Positions 7,643-15,957 of a stretch of 64,000 nucleotides of DNA are shown in pieces. The notes below the pieces were generated by a model that was not told the DNA's origin, made no database searches, and saw only the letters and a list, made by a program, of their open reading frames with translations. The number at the start of each line of letters is the position of its first letter. Position 1 is the stretch's first letter. This DNA is from an uncultured Lachnospiraceae bacterium (lineage in GTDB: Bacteria > Bacillota > Clostridia > Lachnospirales > Lachnospiraceae). A program made the translations under genes and the position numbers. Location of the stretch: contig CACZJF010000001.1 in NCBI GenBank assembly GCA_902781455.1, forward strand, positions 62,001-126,000. Direction: 5' to 3'.

Positions 7643-8842
7643 ATGAAAACAATCAATCTGGAATACATTGCAAACCGGCTTCCGAAGACGGACGATCCTT
7701 ACCTGAAGCTGATGTCGAAGGAAGAGGTGACGAAGGCCAGAAACTTTCACAGGAGTTTCCCGCAGTATCAGGAGACACCGCTGCAGGACCTGAAGCAGAT
7801 GGCAAAGTATCTAGGGGTCGGCAGAATCTGCGTGAAGGATGAATCCTGGAGATTCGGCCTGAACTCATTCAAGGTGCTCGGAGGCGCCTTCTCCATGGCG
7901 AAGTATCTCGCGAAAGAGATGGGCATGGAGATCACGGATCTCCCCTACAGTGTCCTGAAGTCGGAAGCATTCAGAAAGAAACTTGGCAGCGCGGTCTTTA
8001 TCTCGGCGACGGACGGGAATCACGGAAGAGGGGTTGCCTGGACAGCGCGTGAACTGGGACAGCGGTGCATCATACTGATGCCGAAGGGAACCAGCCAGTC
8101 CCGTGTCGACAACATCCGGGCGCTGGGAGCGGAGGTGACGGTAGAGGATCTGAATTATGATGACTGTGTCAGGAAAGCCGCTTCCATGGCAGACCAGTTC
8201 GAGCATGGCGTGATCGTGCAGGATACTTCCTGGGATGGATATGAGGATATTCCGCTCTGGATCATGCAGGGATACGCAGTCATGGCTGATGAGGCGGCTG
8301 AACAGTACGGTGAACGCCCCACCCATGTGTTTGTGCAGGCAGGCGTCGGCGCGATGGCCGGTTCCTGTGTGGGATACTTCGCTTCCCTGTATCCGGACAA
8401 TCCGCCCAAAATGATCGTCGTGGAGCCGAACAAGGCAGACTGTATGTTCCGCGGCGCGAAACGCGGCGACGGAGAGAAGGTCATCGTCACCGGCGATATG
8501 GATTCCATCATGGCCGGTCTTGCCTGCGGCGAACCCTGTGACCTGGGCTGGGATCTGTTCAAGAATCATGCGACAGGATTCGTCAGCGCGGACGATCTGA
8601 TGACCTGCAGAGGCATGCGCATGCTTGCAGGCAATTTCAAGGAAGATCCGCATGTCATCTCCGGCGAATCAGGAGCCGCCACCTTCGGCGCATTTGCCTC
8701 CATCATGCTGGAGGACAGCCTGAAGGGGGTACGCGAAGAACTGGAACTCGGACCTGATTCGAAGGTGCTGTGCTTCTCGACGGAGGGCGACACCGATCCC
8801 GTGCGGTGGAAGAACATCGTGTGGGAGGGGGTTGACTATTAA
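7643..8842 (+). CDS. ygeX: 2,3-diaminopropionate ammonia-lyase
   Basis: A 399-residue PLP enzyme that splits 2,3-diaminopropionate into pyruvate and two ammonia. The PLP lysine is K77 in NSFKVLGG, the position known for E. coli YgeX. TDGNHGRGVAWTA and the glycine-rich QAGVGAMAGSCVGY are also typical of this group. The ATG at 7643 is preferred over 7631 because GAGG at 7634-7637 would serve it. It closes the run that starts with ygeY-ygeW-arcC, giving the complete ygeW/X/Y trio within 9 kb, interrupted by the serine genes. In anaerobic urate degradation this is the last step, releasing pyruvate for fermentation (family knowledge). The gene is intact. Confidence 0.93.
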   Translation: MKTINLEYIANRLPKTDDPYLKLMSKEEVTKARNFHRSFPQYQETPLQDLKQMAKYLGVGRICVKDESWRFGLNSFKVLGGAFSMAKYLAKEMGMEITDLPYSVLKSEAFRKKLGSAVFISATDGNHGRGVAWTARELGQRCIILMPKGTSQSRVDNIRALGAEVTVEDLNYDDCVRKAASMADQFEHGVIVQDTSWDGYEDIPLWIMQGYAVMADEAAEQYGERPTHVFVQAGVGAMAGSCVGYFASLYPDNPPKMIVVEPNKADCMFRGAKRGDGEKVIVTGDMDSIMAGLACGEPCDLGWDLFKNHATGFVSADDLMTCRGMRMLAGNFKEDPHVISGESGAATFGAFASIMLEDSLKGVREELELGPDSKVLCFSTEGDTDPVRWKNIVWEGVDY

Positions 8843-8869
8843 AGTGATTGAAGTGTAGCACATCTCCTT

Positions 8870-8931
8870 GCAGGCACAGGACTTCTTCGCTCCGACCCCC
8901 AAAAGTCTACGCTCAGAAGCCCTGTGCCTGC
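8870..8931. repeat. Intergenic palindromic repeat, copy 1
   Basis: GCAGGCACAGG (8870-8880) pairs with CCTGTGCCTGC (8921-8931), and the stem continues with CTTCT/AGAAG. The 28-base loop is, in reverse complement, nearly identical to the loop of the element at 14238-14328 (about 25 of 28 bases), so both are copies of one dispersed element in opposite orientation. It lies just after ygeX and may end that transcript. Confidence 0.8.
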
Positions 8932-9032
8932 TGCGGAGGTCAGCTCTCGACAGTCTTTGTTCAGAAACCCTGTGCCTGCTGCGGAGGTCAGCTCTCGACA
9001 GTCTACGCTCAGAAGCCCTGTGCCTGCTGCGG
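8905..9032. repeat. 48-bp tandem repeat, 2.7 copies
   Basis: Units begin at 8905, 8953 and 9001, each starting GTCT(A/T)(C/T)G and containing CCCTGTGCCTGCTGCGG. The second copy differs from the first at three positions, and the third stops matching after 32 bases. The unit is built from the right half of the palindromic element at 8870 plus AGGTCAGCTCTCGACA. It looks like a local expansion of an element end. Confidence 0.85.
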
Positions 9033-9064
9033 TTGGAGATTAGTGGTATCTGTGAGGAAAGTAT

Positions 9065-9094
9065 TTGACACGGCCATGTGCTTCGATGTAGAAT
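9065..9094 (+). promoter_or_regulatory. Promoter for the pheST T-box transcript
   Basis: TTGACA at 9065-9070, an 18-base spacer and TAGAAT at 9089-9094 match a sigma-A promoter. It precedes the T-box leader by a few bases. Confidence 0.7.
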
Positions 9095-9100
9095 CGTGCA

Positions 9101-9366
9101 TGGCTGTGAACGTGTGTAAGTAGTTCAGGGGAAGCCCTTTCAGAGAGTTGTTCCACCGGCTGTAAGAACAGCAGAAGATCCCTTGAATGAATTTCAGCAC
9201 TGGAGCTTTCCGTGAAAACGCAGTGCAGTATGCGCAGCGGCTAAGCGGATGCGGCCTGTCGGCATACAGACAGTCTGAGTGCGGAATCCGGTATTTGCCA
9301 GGTTTCGAATTTGGGTGGTACCGCGAGTCATAAGACCCGTCCCGAAGATACCGGGATGGGTCTTTT
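9101..9366 (+). promoter_or_regulatory. T-box leader, phenylalanine-specific, with terminator
   Basis: The T-box core TTGGGTGGTACCGCGA is at 9311-9326. It is followed by the terminator AGACCCGTCCCG / CCGGGATGGGTCT with a TTTT run ending near 9366. Stem I is visible as GTTCAGGGG pairing with CCCTTGAAT. The specifier region GAATTTCAGCAC reads codon TTC at 9193-9195, which fits the downstream gene pheS. Uncharged tRNA-Phe would pair with the specifier and with TGG in the T-box bulge, favouring the antiterminator. The exact leader start is inferred from the promoter. Confidence 0.9.
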
Positions 9367-9391
9367 AATTTTACAGAAAAGAGGGAATGGC

Positions 9392-10435
9392 ATGGCTAAT
9401 CTGTTTGAACTGCAAAAAAAGATCGCTGCCGTCAGGGAGCAGATCGAGACGGAGTCCAAGGATCTGACAGACTCTAAGATGGTCTATGAGATGAGAAAGG
9501 TTTTCCTTGACAAGACCGGAAAAGTCGGACAGCTGATGAGATACATGAAGGACGTGGATCCTTCCCAGAGAGCTGAATTCGGAAAAACGGTCAATGAGCT
9601 GAAAAACTGGGCACTGGATTACTTCGGCTCGCTGGACGAAAAGATGCGCAAAGCGGAGCTGCAGCGTGTCTACAAGAGCGAGCAGATTGATATTACGATG
9701 CCTGCCCATACTCATGTGCAGGGAAATCTGCATCCGGTGACGCAGGTGCGCAATCAGCTGATCGATGTCTTCTCCGGCATGGGATTTGAGATCTATGAAG
9801 GCACTGAGGTGGAGAACGATTATTATAACTTTACCGCACTGAATACACCGAAGGACCATCCGGCAAGAGACATGCAGGATACCTTCTACCTGTCTCCGGA
9901 GTTTGTGCTCCGCACGCAGACATCATCCGCGCAGATCCATGTCATGGAAAATGAAAAGCCCCCGATCAAGATTCTGAGCCCGGGCAAGGTATTCCGTTCT
10001 GATGATGACGCGACGCACAGTCCGATGTTCTCCCAGATGGAGGGCCTTGTGGTTGACAAGGGTATTACGCTCGGCGATCTGCAGGGCATGCTGGATGTCT
10101 TTGTCAAGAAGGTGTTCGGCCAGGAGACACGGACGAGACTGCGCCCGTCGTATTTCCCGTTCACGGAGCCTTCCGTTGAAGTCGACGTAAGCTGCTTCGA
10201 ATGCGGCGGAACAGGATGTTCTTTCTGCAAGCATACCGGCTGGATTGAGGTCCTCGGCGCGGGCATTGTCAACAGGAAGGTTCTTGAGAACTGCGGGATC
10301 GATCCGGACGTCTACTCAGGACTTGCGTTCGGAATCGGCATCGAACGTGTCGCGATGCTGAAGTATGGCATCAACAACATCAAGCAGCTCTTTGAGTCAG
10401 ATCTGAGAGTACTGAACCAGATCAACGACAGATAA
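9392..10435 (+). CDS. pheS: Phenylalanyl-tRNA synthetase alpha subunit
   Basis: A 347-residue class II aminoacyl-tRNA synthetase subunit that carries the catalytic domain of the (alpha-beta)2 enzyme. An N-terminal coiled-coil precedes the core. The motif-2 region is seen in [20 protein letters not shown] and [10 protein letters not shown], and motif 3 in [15 protein letters not shown] cysteine pattern [12 protein letters not shown] resembles a zinc-like insert found in many Firmicute PheS proteins. The ATG at 9392, after GAGGGA, is the true start; the longer open frame from 9311 runs back through the T-box terminator and is not translated. pheT follows 23 bases later. Confidence 0.97.
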   Translation: MANLFELQKKIAAVREQIETESKDLTDSKMVYEMRKVFLDKTGKVGQLMRYMKDVDPSQRAEFGKTVNELKNWALDYFGSLDEKMRKAELQRVYKSEQIDITMPAHTHVQGNLHPVTQVRNQLIDVFSGMGFEIYEGTEVENDYYNFTALNTPKDHPARDMQDTFYLSPEFVLRTQTSSAQIHVMENEKPPIKILSPGKVFRSDDDATHSPMFSQMEGLVVDKGITLGDLQGMLDVFVKKVFGQETRTRLRPSYFPFTEPSVEVDVSCFECGGTGCSFCKHTGWIEVLGAGIVNRKVLENCGIDPDVYSGLAFGIGIERVAMLKYGINNIKQLFESDLRVLNQINDR

Positions 10436-10458
10436 AGACAGAAGGATCGGAGGATATT

Positions 10459-12879
10459 ATGGTAGCACCATTAAGCTGGCTGAAAGAATATGTTGAGATC
10501 GATGTAACGCCGCAGGAGCTTCAGGAGAAGCTGTTCTCCTGTGGATTTGAAGTGGAGGAGCTGCACCAGGTCGGTGAGGACATCAGCGGTGTCGTTGTCG
10601 GTCTGGTTGAAACCTGTGAAAGTATACCGGACACGCATCTGCACCTGACAACGGTCAATGCAGGAGAGCACGGTACCTTCCAGGTATGCTGCGGCGCGGA
10701 CAATGTCGCGGCCGGGAAGAAGTTCCCGCTTGCGCTTGTGGGCGCGACCGTATACGCGACAGCGAAGGATCATGTTACCGTGGAAGGCGTGATGACCATC
10801 AAGAAGGGGAAGCTGCGCGGTTATGAGTCGTTTGGCATGCTTTGCTCCGGCGTAGAACTGGGACTGAGCGAGGACCTGTATGAGGGAGCCGGATACAACG
10901 GACTTCTTGTGCTTCCGGATGATGCGCCTGTTGGCGCGGACGTGAAGCCATTGCTGGGACTGGACGACTGGCTGTTCGACATTGCCATTACCGCGAACCG
11001 TCCGGACTGCCAGAGCATCTTTGGAATTGCGCGTGAAGTCGCGGCGGTTCTGGGAAAAGAGCTGAAAGAGCCGGCGCTTGACTTCCATCCATCGGATGTT
11101 GAGAAGGAAGGATTCAGCGTAACCGTGGAGGATCAGGATCTGTGTCCGCGGTATATCGGCCATTATGTCTCTGACGTCAGGATCGGGACTTCTCCGGCTT
11201 GGATGCGCAGGAGGCTGGCACTGGTCGGAATGAACTCCATCTCGAACATCGTGGATATCACCAACTATGTCCTGGCAGAACTCGGACAGCCCATGCATGC
11301 ATTTGATGAAGACTTCATACGCGGCGGACGCATCGTGGTGCGGCGTGCCAGGAAAGACGAAGTGATCATCACGCTGGACGAGCAGGAATATGTCATGAAC
11401 GAGAATACGCTGTGCATCTGTGACGCGGAAGGACCGGTCGCCCTTGCCGGCGTGATGGGCGGACTGAATTCTGAGATCCGTGATACGACGAAAGCGGTCC
11501 TGTTCGAGTCAGCAAAGTTTATGCGGGACAACATCCGTCATACCAGCAGGGCACTTGGCAAGCGTACGGACGCGAGCGCCAGGTTTGAAAAGGGTGTCGA
11601 TGAGTACACGACAGTTATGGCGATGAAGCGTGCGCTGCATCTGGTCGAGGAACTCGGATGCGGAACAGTCGCGAAGACACATTGTGATACGAATACAGGC
11701 AATTCGATCGAAGCTTCGCCGATGGAGGTTTCGATCGCGAAGGTGAATTCCGTACTTGGAATCGAAGTGCCGACGGACGAGATCGTGCGCATCATGAATC
11801 ACCTTGGGTTTTCGCCTCAGGCAAAGGGAGATACCCTGCATCTGATGGTACCGGCGTTCCGTACGGATATCGAGAACTATCCGGATATCTCCGAAGAAGT
11901 GATCCGTATGTATGGCTATGAGCATATCGTACCGACCATGCTCAAAAGTGCCGCGGTGACGGCAGGCGGTCTGACCCTGAAACAGAGGACGGAGAAAGCG
12001 CTGAAGGAAAGACTGTGCGCGGAAGGTCTGTATGAAGCCATGCACTATTCCTTCTTCTCTCCGTCAGACCTGGATCTTCTCGGATATGCGGAAGATGCAC
12101 CTGAGAGGAATGCTGTCCGTATCCTGAATCCGATCAATGAAGATCTTTCCATCCTGCGTACGACGCTGGCAGCTTCCATGCTGCATGCCATCGAACGCAA
12201 CCAGAAGGAAGGGACGATCAGCGGGAGACTCTTTGAGATGGCGAGCCGTTTCGAGGCTAAGTCTCTTCCTCTGACGGATTATCCGAAGGAGAAAGAAACA
12301 CTCTGCGTTGGCCTGTGGGGACCGAATGACAATTTCTTCACGCTGAAGGGAATCGCGGAATCCATCGCGCAGTTTCTCCATATCAACTTTACCTGTCAGG
12401 CAGCGAAGGTGAGTTTCCTTCATCCGTACCAGAACGCGGAGATTTTCTGCGAGGGTGAGAAAGTTGGATACCTGGGCTGTGTCGGATATGAACTGATGCG
12501 CACCCTGAGCCTTCGGACGAAAGCTTATATCATGGAACTGGATCTGAGCCTTCTGGAGAAGTATTACGACATCCCGGTAAGGTTTGCCCCGATTCCGAAG
12601 TTCCCGGTTGAGAAGCGCGATCTTGCCCTGGTGATGCGCAGGGAGATCCTCTGCGCGCAGGTCGAGGAAGTGATCAAAGATGCCTGCAGGTATGTGAGTG
12701 ATGTGGCGCTGTTTGATGTTTATGAGGGAGCACCGATTCCGGCGGACAAAAAGTCTATGGCATTCACTGTGACATTTACGCCGGGAGAAGAAGAGCTGAC
12801 ACCGGAGAGACTGGATGGTTTTGTCCATAAGATATTGAAAAAACTCAAAGCCACATTGGATATTGACTTAAGAGAATAA
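10459..12879 (+). CDS. pheT: Phenylalanyl-tRNA synthetase beta subunit
   Basis: An 806-residue beta subunit of normal length. It starts VAPLSWLKEYVEID and has the EMAP/tRNA-binding OB domain (about residues 40-150), the B3/B4 editing region and B5 (KRTDASARFEKGVD, ITANRPDCQSIFG). The inactive class II-like core follows, then a C-terminal anticodon-binding (FDX-ACB) domain around RFAPIPKFPVEKRDLALVM. It pairs with PheS and hydrolyses mischarged Tyr-tRNA-Phe. Its ribosome site is GGAGGA at the expected distance from the ATG. The gene is controlled with pheS by the T-box upstream. Its last codons overlap the promoter of the following ncRNA. Confidence 0.97.
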   Translation: MVAPLSWLKEYVEIDVTPQELQEKLFSCGFEVEELHQVGEDISGVVVGLVETCESIPDTHLHLTTVNAGEHGTFQVCCGADNVAAGKKFPLALVGATVYATAKDHVTVEGVMTIKKGKLRGYESFGMLCSGVELGLSEDLYEGAGYNGLLVLPDDAPVGADVKPLLGLDDWLFDIAITANRPDCQSIFGIAREVAAVLGKELKEPALDFHPSDVEKEGFSVTVEDQDLCPRYIGHYVSDVRIGTSPAWMRRRLALVGMNSISNIVDITNYVLAELGQPMHAFDEDFIRGGRIVVRRARKDEVIITLDEQEYVMNENTLCICDAEGPVALAGVMGGLNSEIRDTTKAVLFESAKFMRDNIRHTSRALGKRTDASARFEKGVDEYTTVMAMKRALHLVEELGCGTVAKTHCDTNTGNSIEASPMEVSIAKVNSVLGIEVPTDEIVRIMNHLGFSPQAKGDTLHLMVPAFRTDIENYPDISEEVIRMYGYEHIVPTMLKSAAVTAGGLTLKQRTEKALKERLCAEGLYEAMHYSFFSPSDLDLLGYAEDAPERNAVRILNPINEDLSILRTTLAASMLHAIERNQKEGTISGRLFEMASRFEAKSLPLTDYPKEKETLCVGLWGPNDNFFTLKGIAESIAQFLHINFTCQAAKVSFLHPYQNAEIFCEGEKVGYLGCVGYELMRTLSLRTKAYIMELDLSLLEKYYDIPVRFAPIPKFPVEKRDLALVMRREILCAQVEEVIKDACRYVSDVALFDVYEGAPIPADKKSMAFTVTFTPGEEELTPERLDGFVHKILKKLKATLDIDLRE

Positions 12880-12891
12880 GCATGGCATAAT
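12863..12891 (+). promoter_or_regulatory. Promoter inside the pheT 3' end
   Basis: TTGACT at 12863-12868, a 17-base spacer and CATAAT at 12886-12891 form a sigma-A promoter. It would start RNA near 12897, immediately before the probable 6S RNA. Confidence 0.65.
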
Positions 12892-12896
12892 GAACT

Positions 12897-13100
12897 TGTC
12901 AAAACAAGGCAAGCTTTTAACTGCCTGGGGTGTGCGACAGTTCTGTTTATTTTTGAACCTACATCGACTTGAACGGGTTCCCCAGATTGCTGCGATTGAT
13001 GTCAGGCCGTCTTCGAACGGAAGGCAGAGACGCATGCTGCGGTTACCCACCTGGCTTTACGCTAGGAGTCAAAAGGCGGGGCACCGGCACTTCGGGCTTT
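12897..13100 (+). ncRNA. ssrS: Probable 6S RNA
   Basis: No open frame fits the roughly 290 bases between pheT and queA. The sequence has its own promoter and contains GCCTGGGGTGTGCGACAG, then ACTTGAACGGGTTCCCCAG, and later GCGGTTACCCACCTGG followed by TTTACGCTAGGAGTCA. I recognise this as the Clostridia form of 6S RNA, which mimics an open promoter and binds the housekeeping RNA polymerase. The left and right halves can pair around the central region, as expected for a long rod with a bulge. The ends are approximate. The assignment rests on memory of the conserved blocks, so another structured RNA remains possible. Confidence 0.68.
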
Positions 13101-13113
13101 CTAAAAAAGATTC

Positions 13114-13145
13114 GGAAAGAGGACGCGTTAGTGTGTCCTCTTTCC
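13114..13145 (+). terminator. Hairpin between the ncRNA and queA
   Basis: GGAAAGAGGAC and GTCCTCTTTCC form a perfect 11-bp stem with a 10-base loop. No T run follows on the + strand, but AAAAAA precedes it, so it would be a better terminator for antisense transcription. It may instead be a processing or stabilising structure ahead of queA. Confidence 0.5.
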
Positions 13146-13175
13146 ATGTTAAGGAATACTGTTAAGGAGTTTTTT

Positions 13176-14207
13176 GTGAAAACATCGGATTTTTATTATG
13201 ACCTGCCGAAGGAGTTGATCGCGCAGGACCCTTTGGAGGATCGTTCCTCCTCCAGGCTGATGTGCCTGAACAGAGAGACAGGTGAGATTTCCCACCGGCA
13301 CTTTTATGAGATCATTGATTTCCTGCACCCGGGGGACACGCTCGTGATCAACAATACGAAGGTCATCCCCGCCCGGCTGATCGGCGAGAAGGAAGAGACC
13401 GGGGCAGTCATTGAAGTGCTGCTGCTCAACAGGGTCCCGAATATGGAAGCGACCTGGGAGACGCTGGTCAGGCCCGGGAAGAAGTGCAGGACAGGAACGA
13501 GGATCTCTTTCGGCAACGGCCTTCTGACCGGCGAAGTGATACAGATTGCCGAGGAAGGCAACCGCTATGTCAGGTTTACATATGACGGCGTGTTTGAGGA
13601 AATCCTGGATCAGCTCGGGGAGATGCCGCTTCCCCCGTATATCACACATAAGCTGGCGGACCGGACACGGTACAACACCGTCTACGCAAAGTATGACGGA
13701 TCTGCCGCCGCGCCGACAGCAGGCCTTCATTTCACACAGGACCTGCTGGAGCAGATCCGCAGCAAGGGCGTCAACATCGCACCCGTGACGCTCCATGTGG
13801 GGCTTGGAACCTTCCGCCCGGTGAAGGTGGAGGACGTGACGCAGCATCATATGCACACAGAACACTGTATCATCACACAGCAGACGGCTGACCTGATCAA
13901 CCATACCCATGAGACGGGCCATCGTGTGATCGCGGTGGGAACCACCAGCTGCAGGACACTGGAATCCATGGCGCAGGAGGACGGAACCGTGCGTAGCGGA
14001 GAGATGGACACAGGGATCTTTATCTATCCCGGATACCGGTTCCGTGTCATCGATGCCCTGATTACGAACTTCCACCTGCCTGAATCCACCCTGATCATGC
14101 TGGTGTCGGCGTTTGCGGGAAGAGAGAGGACGCTTGCCGCCTATGAAGAGGCGGTGAAAGAACGATACAGGTTTTTCTCGTTCGGGGATGCGATGCTGAT
14201 CGAGTGA
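13176..14207 (+). CDS. queA: S-adenosylmethionine:tRNA ribosyltransferase-isomerase
   Basis: A 343-residue QueA, which transfers and rearranges the ribose of SAM onto preQ1-tRNA to give epoxyqueuosine at the wobble base. It begins [22 protein letters not shown] and includes [20 protein letters not shown] and [16 protein letters not shown], all standard for the family. The GTG at 13176 has AAGGAG six bases upstream; an in-frame ATG at 13146 would add ten residues without a good site. A second queuosine gene, queH, lies 8.4 kb downstream. The stop is followed by a copy of the palindromic repeat, which may end the transcript. Confidence 0.96.
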   Translation: MKTSDFYYDLPKELIAQDPLEDRSSSRLMCLNRETGEISHRHFYEIIDFLHPGDTLVINNTKVIPARLIGEKEETGAVIEVLLLNRVPNMEATWETLVRPGKKCRTGTRISFGNGLLTGEVIQIAEEGNRYVRFTYDGVFEEILDQLGEMPLPPYITHKLADRTRYNTVYAKYDGSAAAPTAGLHFTQDLLEQIRSKGVNIAPVTLHVGLGTFRPVKVEDVTQHHMHTEHCIITQQTADLINHTHETGHRVIAVGTTSCRTLESMAQEDGTVRSGEMDTGIFIYPGYRFRVIDALITNFHLPESTLIMLVSAFAGRERTLAAYEEAVKERYRFFSFGDAMLIE

Positions 14208-14237
14208 ACCGGGAGTCCATTCCTTCGACTCTGAATT

Positions 14238-14328
14238 CCGTCCCAACCCGGGAAAGGCACAGGACTCCTGAGCGAAGACTTTTGGGGGTCGAAGCGAAGG
14301 AGTCCTGTGCCTTCATAGGGTGGGACGG
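14238..14328. repeat. Intergenic palindromic repeat, copy 2
   Basis: AAGGCACAGGACTCCT (14254-14269) and AGGAGTCCTGTGCCTT (14298-14313) are perfect inverted repeats. The stem extends outward through CCGTCCCAACCC (14238-14249) and GGGTGGGACGG (14318-14328) with one bulge. The 28-base loop matches the reverse complement of copy 1. It lies 30 bases after the queA stop. Bases 14329-14437 of the same gap show nothing I can assign. Confidence 0.85.
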
Positions 14329-14437
14329 TATTGGAGCCGGTCAGACGCAATGCAGTTCACTGACAGGGTTGGGACCATGCAGAGCAGTGCCTGGCGAGAG
14401 AGTGGACGGCTTTGCTTCTTTCTGTATATTTAGCGCA

Positions 14438-14465
14438 TGACAGCGGGCGCTCAGTGTGCTATCAT
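14438..14465 (+). promoter_or_regulatory. Promoter of the pilus-like operon
   Basis: TGACAG at 14438-14443, a 16-base spacer and TATCAT at 14460-14465 resemble a sigma-A promoter about 60 bases before the PilC-type gene. Confidence 0.5.
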
Positions 14466-14526
14466 AACAGGTGGTACTCTGACACAGTACGAATACGACT
14501 TCGTAGATGATGGAGGAAGAAAGAAA

Positions 14527-15576
14527 ATGGCAGTGAAAGAACTTGGAAATCTTGCCGTGAGCATATTCTGCAGGAATATGTCCATGCTGATCTCCGCCGG
14601 AATTGACGCGGAGGAGTCGGTCGGCCTTCTGGCAGACGACGCTGCCGCGAATGATTTCCGCGATGCGGCAAAGGCAGTACAGAACCTGATGCTGACGGGT
14701 CAGCCGCAGCTGTCCGCGGCCATGATGGACAGCGGATACTTCCCGTCCCATGCCTGCAAGATGCTTGCGGCTGGTGAGAAGACCGGAAAGAGTGAGAATG
14801 TCCTGAAGAGTCTGGCTGACTATTATGAGAGCAGGGACCGTCTTTCCAGGAAGATGAAGAGCGCGGTGAATTACCCGATGATTCTTCTGATCCTGACAGC
14901 GGCGATCCTGGTGCTTCTTCTGGTCAGGGTCCTTCCAGTCTTCACGAATGTATACCGGTCTCTGGCAGGCGGCCTGACGACTTCGGCTTATATCTATCTG
15001 CGGATTGCCTATGTGGTCGGAACCGTCGCCCTGATCCTTGCGATCATTTTCGGCGTATTTCTTCTGCTGACCGCCAGAACCGTACGCGGCAATGGAACGG
15101 ACAACGTCTCCTCTGTCGGACTGCTTTCCAAGTTCGGTCCGGCCAAGGACGCCATCGGAAAGCTTTCTCTGGCTCATTTCACACAGGTGCTGCACCTGTT
15201 CGTCGCCAGCGGCGCCGATGTGGATACTTCCATCACTGCCGCCGAGGAGCTTGTCTCTGACCCGGTGACGAAGGCGAAGGTGGATGCAGTCCGTACGCAT
15301 ATGAAGGAAGACAATGTCGGCCTTTCCCGTGCGATCTATGACAAGGGACTGTTTGAACCGCTGTACGCCAGACTGTTTATGTCCGCGGTGAAGGCAGGAC
15401 AGACCGAGCAGATGCTTGGAAGGCTTGCCAGTTCCTTCTCTCTGGAGGCGGATGAAGCAGTGGACAGCCTGATCGATTCCATTGAACCGATCATCTCCGC
15501 GTTCCTTACAATCGCTGTCGGAATTGTGCTTCTGAGCACGATGATTCCGCTGATTGGTATTCTCGGAGCAGTATAA
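14527..15576 (+). CDS. pilC: Type II secretion/type IV pilus inner-membrane platform protein (PilC/GspF family)
   Basis: A 349-residue membrane protein with two T2SSF domains. The first runs from about residue 10 (AVSIFCRNMSMLISAGIDAEES, with the typical AAGEKTGK segment), and the second covers residues 210-325 (FTQVLHLFVASGADVDTSI and SAVKAGQTEQM). Transmembrane segments follow each repeat: two near residues 120-210 and one at the C-terminus (ISAFLTIAVGIVLLSTMIPL). In pilus machines this protein is the inner-membrane rotor driven by the ATPase. The ATG at 14527 follows GGAGGAAG; the open frame from 14437 has no site. It is the first gene of a six-gene operon ending in a PilT-type ATPase. Confidence 0.88.
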   Translation: MAVKELGNLAVSIFCRNMSMLISAGIDAEESVGLLADDAAANDFRDAAKAVQNLMLTGQPQLSAAMMDSGYFPSHACKMLAAGEKTGKSENVLKSLADYYESRDRLSRKMKSAVNYPMILLILTAAILVLLLVRVLPVFTNVYRSLAGGLTTSAYIYLRIAYVVGTVALILAIIFGVFLLLTARTVRGNGTDNVSSVGLLSKFGPAKDAIGKLSLAHFTQVLHLFVASGADVDTSITAAEELVSDPVTKAKVDAVRTHMKEDNVGLSRAIYDKGLFEPLYARLFMSAVKAGQTEQMLGRLASSFSLEADEAVDSLIDSIEPIISAFLTIAVGIVLLSTMIPLIGILGAV

Positions 15577-15596
15577 CCTGAAAGGGGTTGTCAACC

Positions 15597-15938
15597 ATGA
15601 GAGACGTTATCTATCATGACAGGCCCCGCGTCAGTATGACGCGCAAGGCTATCCGCGCAGTGGCAGTTCTTGTGGCCGCGGCGGCGATCCTTCTGATCGG
15701 TGTGCTCCTCTTTACCCGTCTGGATCTAGATATGAACAGGCAGGCGGTAGAGAGCCTCAGGAACAATGTCACGGAGGCATGTGTTCAGTGCTACGCCATC
15801 GAAGGTGCATATCCTGTTGATGTCGGCTATCTGGAGAGTCATTACGGTGTCCGCTATGACGCCGCGAAGTACGCGGTCTCTCTGGATGTCGGTTCGAAGA
15901 ATGAGCTTCCTGCCGTAGAGATCACACTGAGAAGGTAA
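15597..15938 (+). CDS. Small membrane protein of pilus-like operon
   Basis: A 113-residue protein with one N-terminal transmembrane segment (about residues 20-41, IRAVAVLVAAAAILLIGVLL) and a small extracytoplasmic domain. That domain contains AIEGAYPVDVGYLESHYGV, which resembles the spacing seen in small pseudopilin domains. No prepilin peptidase site is visible, since basic residues precede the segment without a G-F/E pattern. The ATG at 15597 is served by GGGG at 15584-15587. It sits 20 bases after the PilC-type gene. I do not recognise a named family; its role is inferred from its neighbours. Confidence 0.7.
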   Translation: MRDVIYHDRPRVSMTRKAIRAVAVLVAAAAILLIGVLLFTRLDLDMNRQAVESLRNNVTEACVQCYAIEGAYPVDVGYLESHYGVRYDAAKYAVSLDVGSKNELPAVEITLRR

Positions 15939-15957
15939 AGTGGAAGGGGGAAATGGC

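Noticed and set aside
7279-7842. A 187-residue + strand frame spanning the DUF1015/ygeX junction
   Set aside because: It overlaps both real genes in another frame and has no recognisable motif.
8848-9123. A 91-residue open frame with repeated QKPCACCGGQLST
   Set aside because: It has no ribosome site, lies wholly in the palindrome/tandem-repeat block and runs through the pheST promoter; the Cys-rich pattern is a by-product of the 48-bp repeat.
14341-15594. A 417-residue - strand open frame over the PilC-type gene
   Set aside because: Antisense shadow; rich in His, Arg and Gln as expected from the reversed codons of the real gene.
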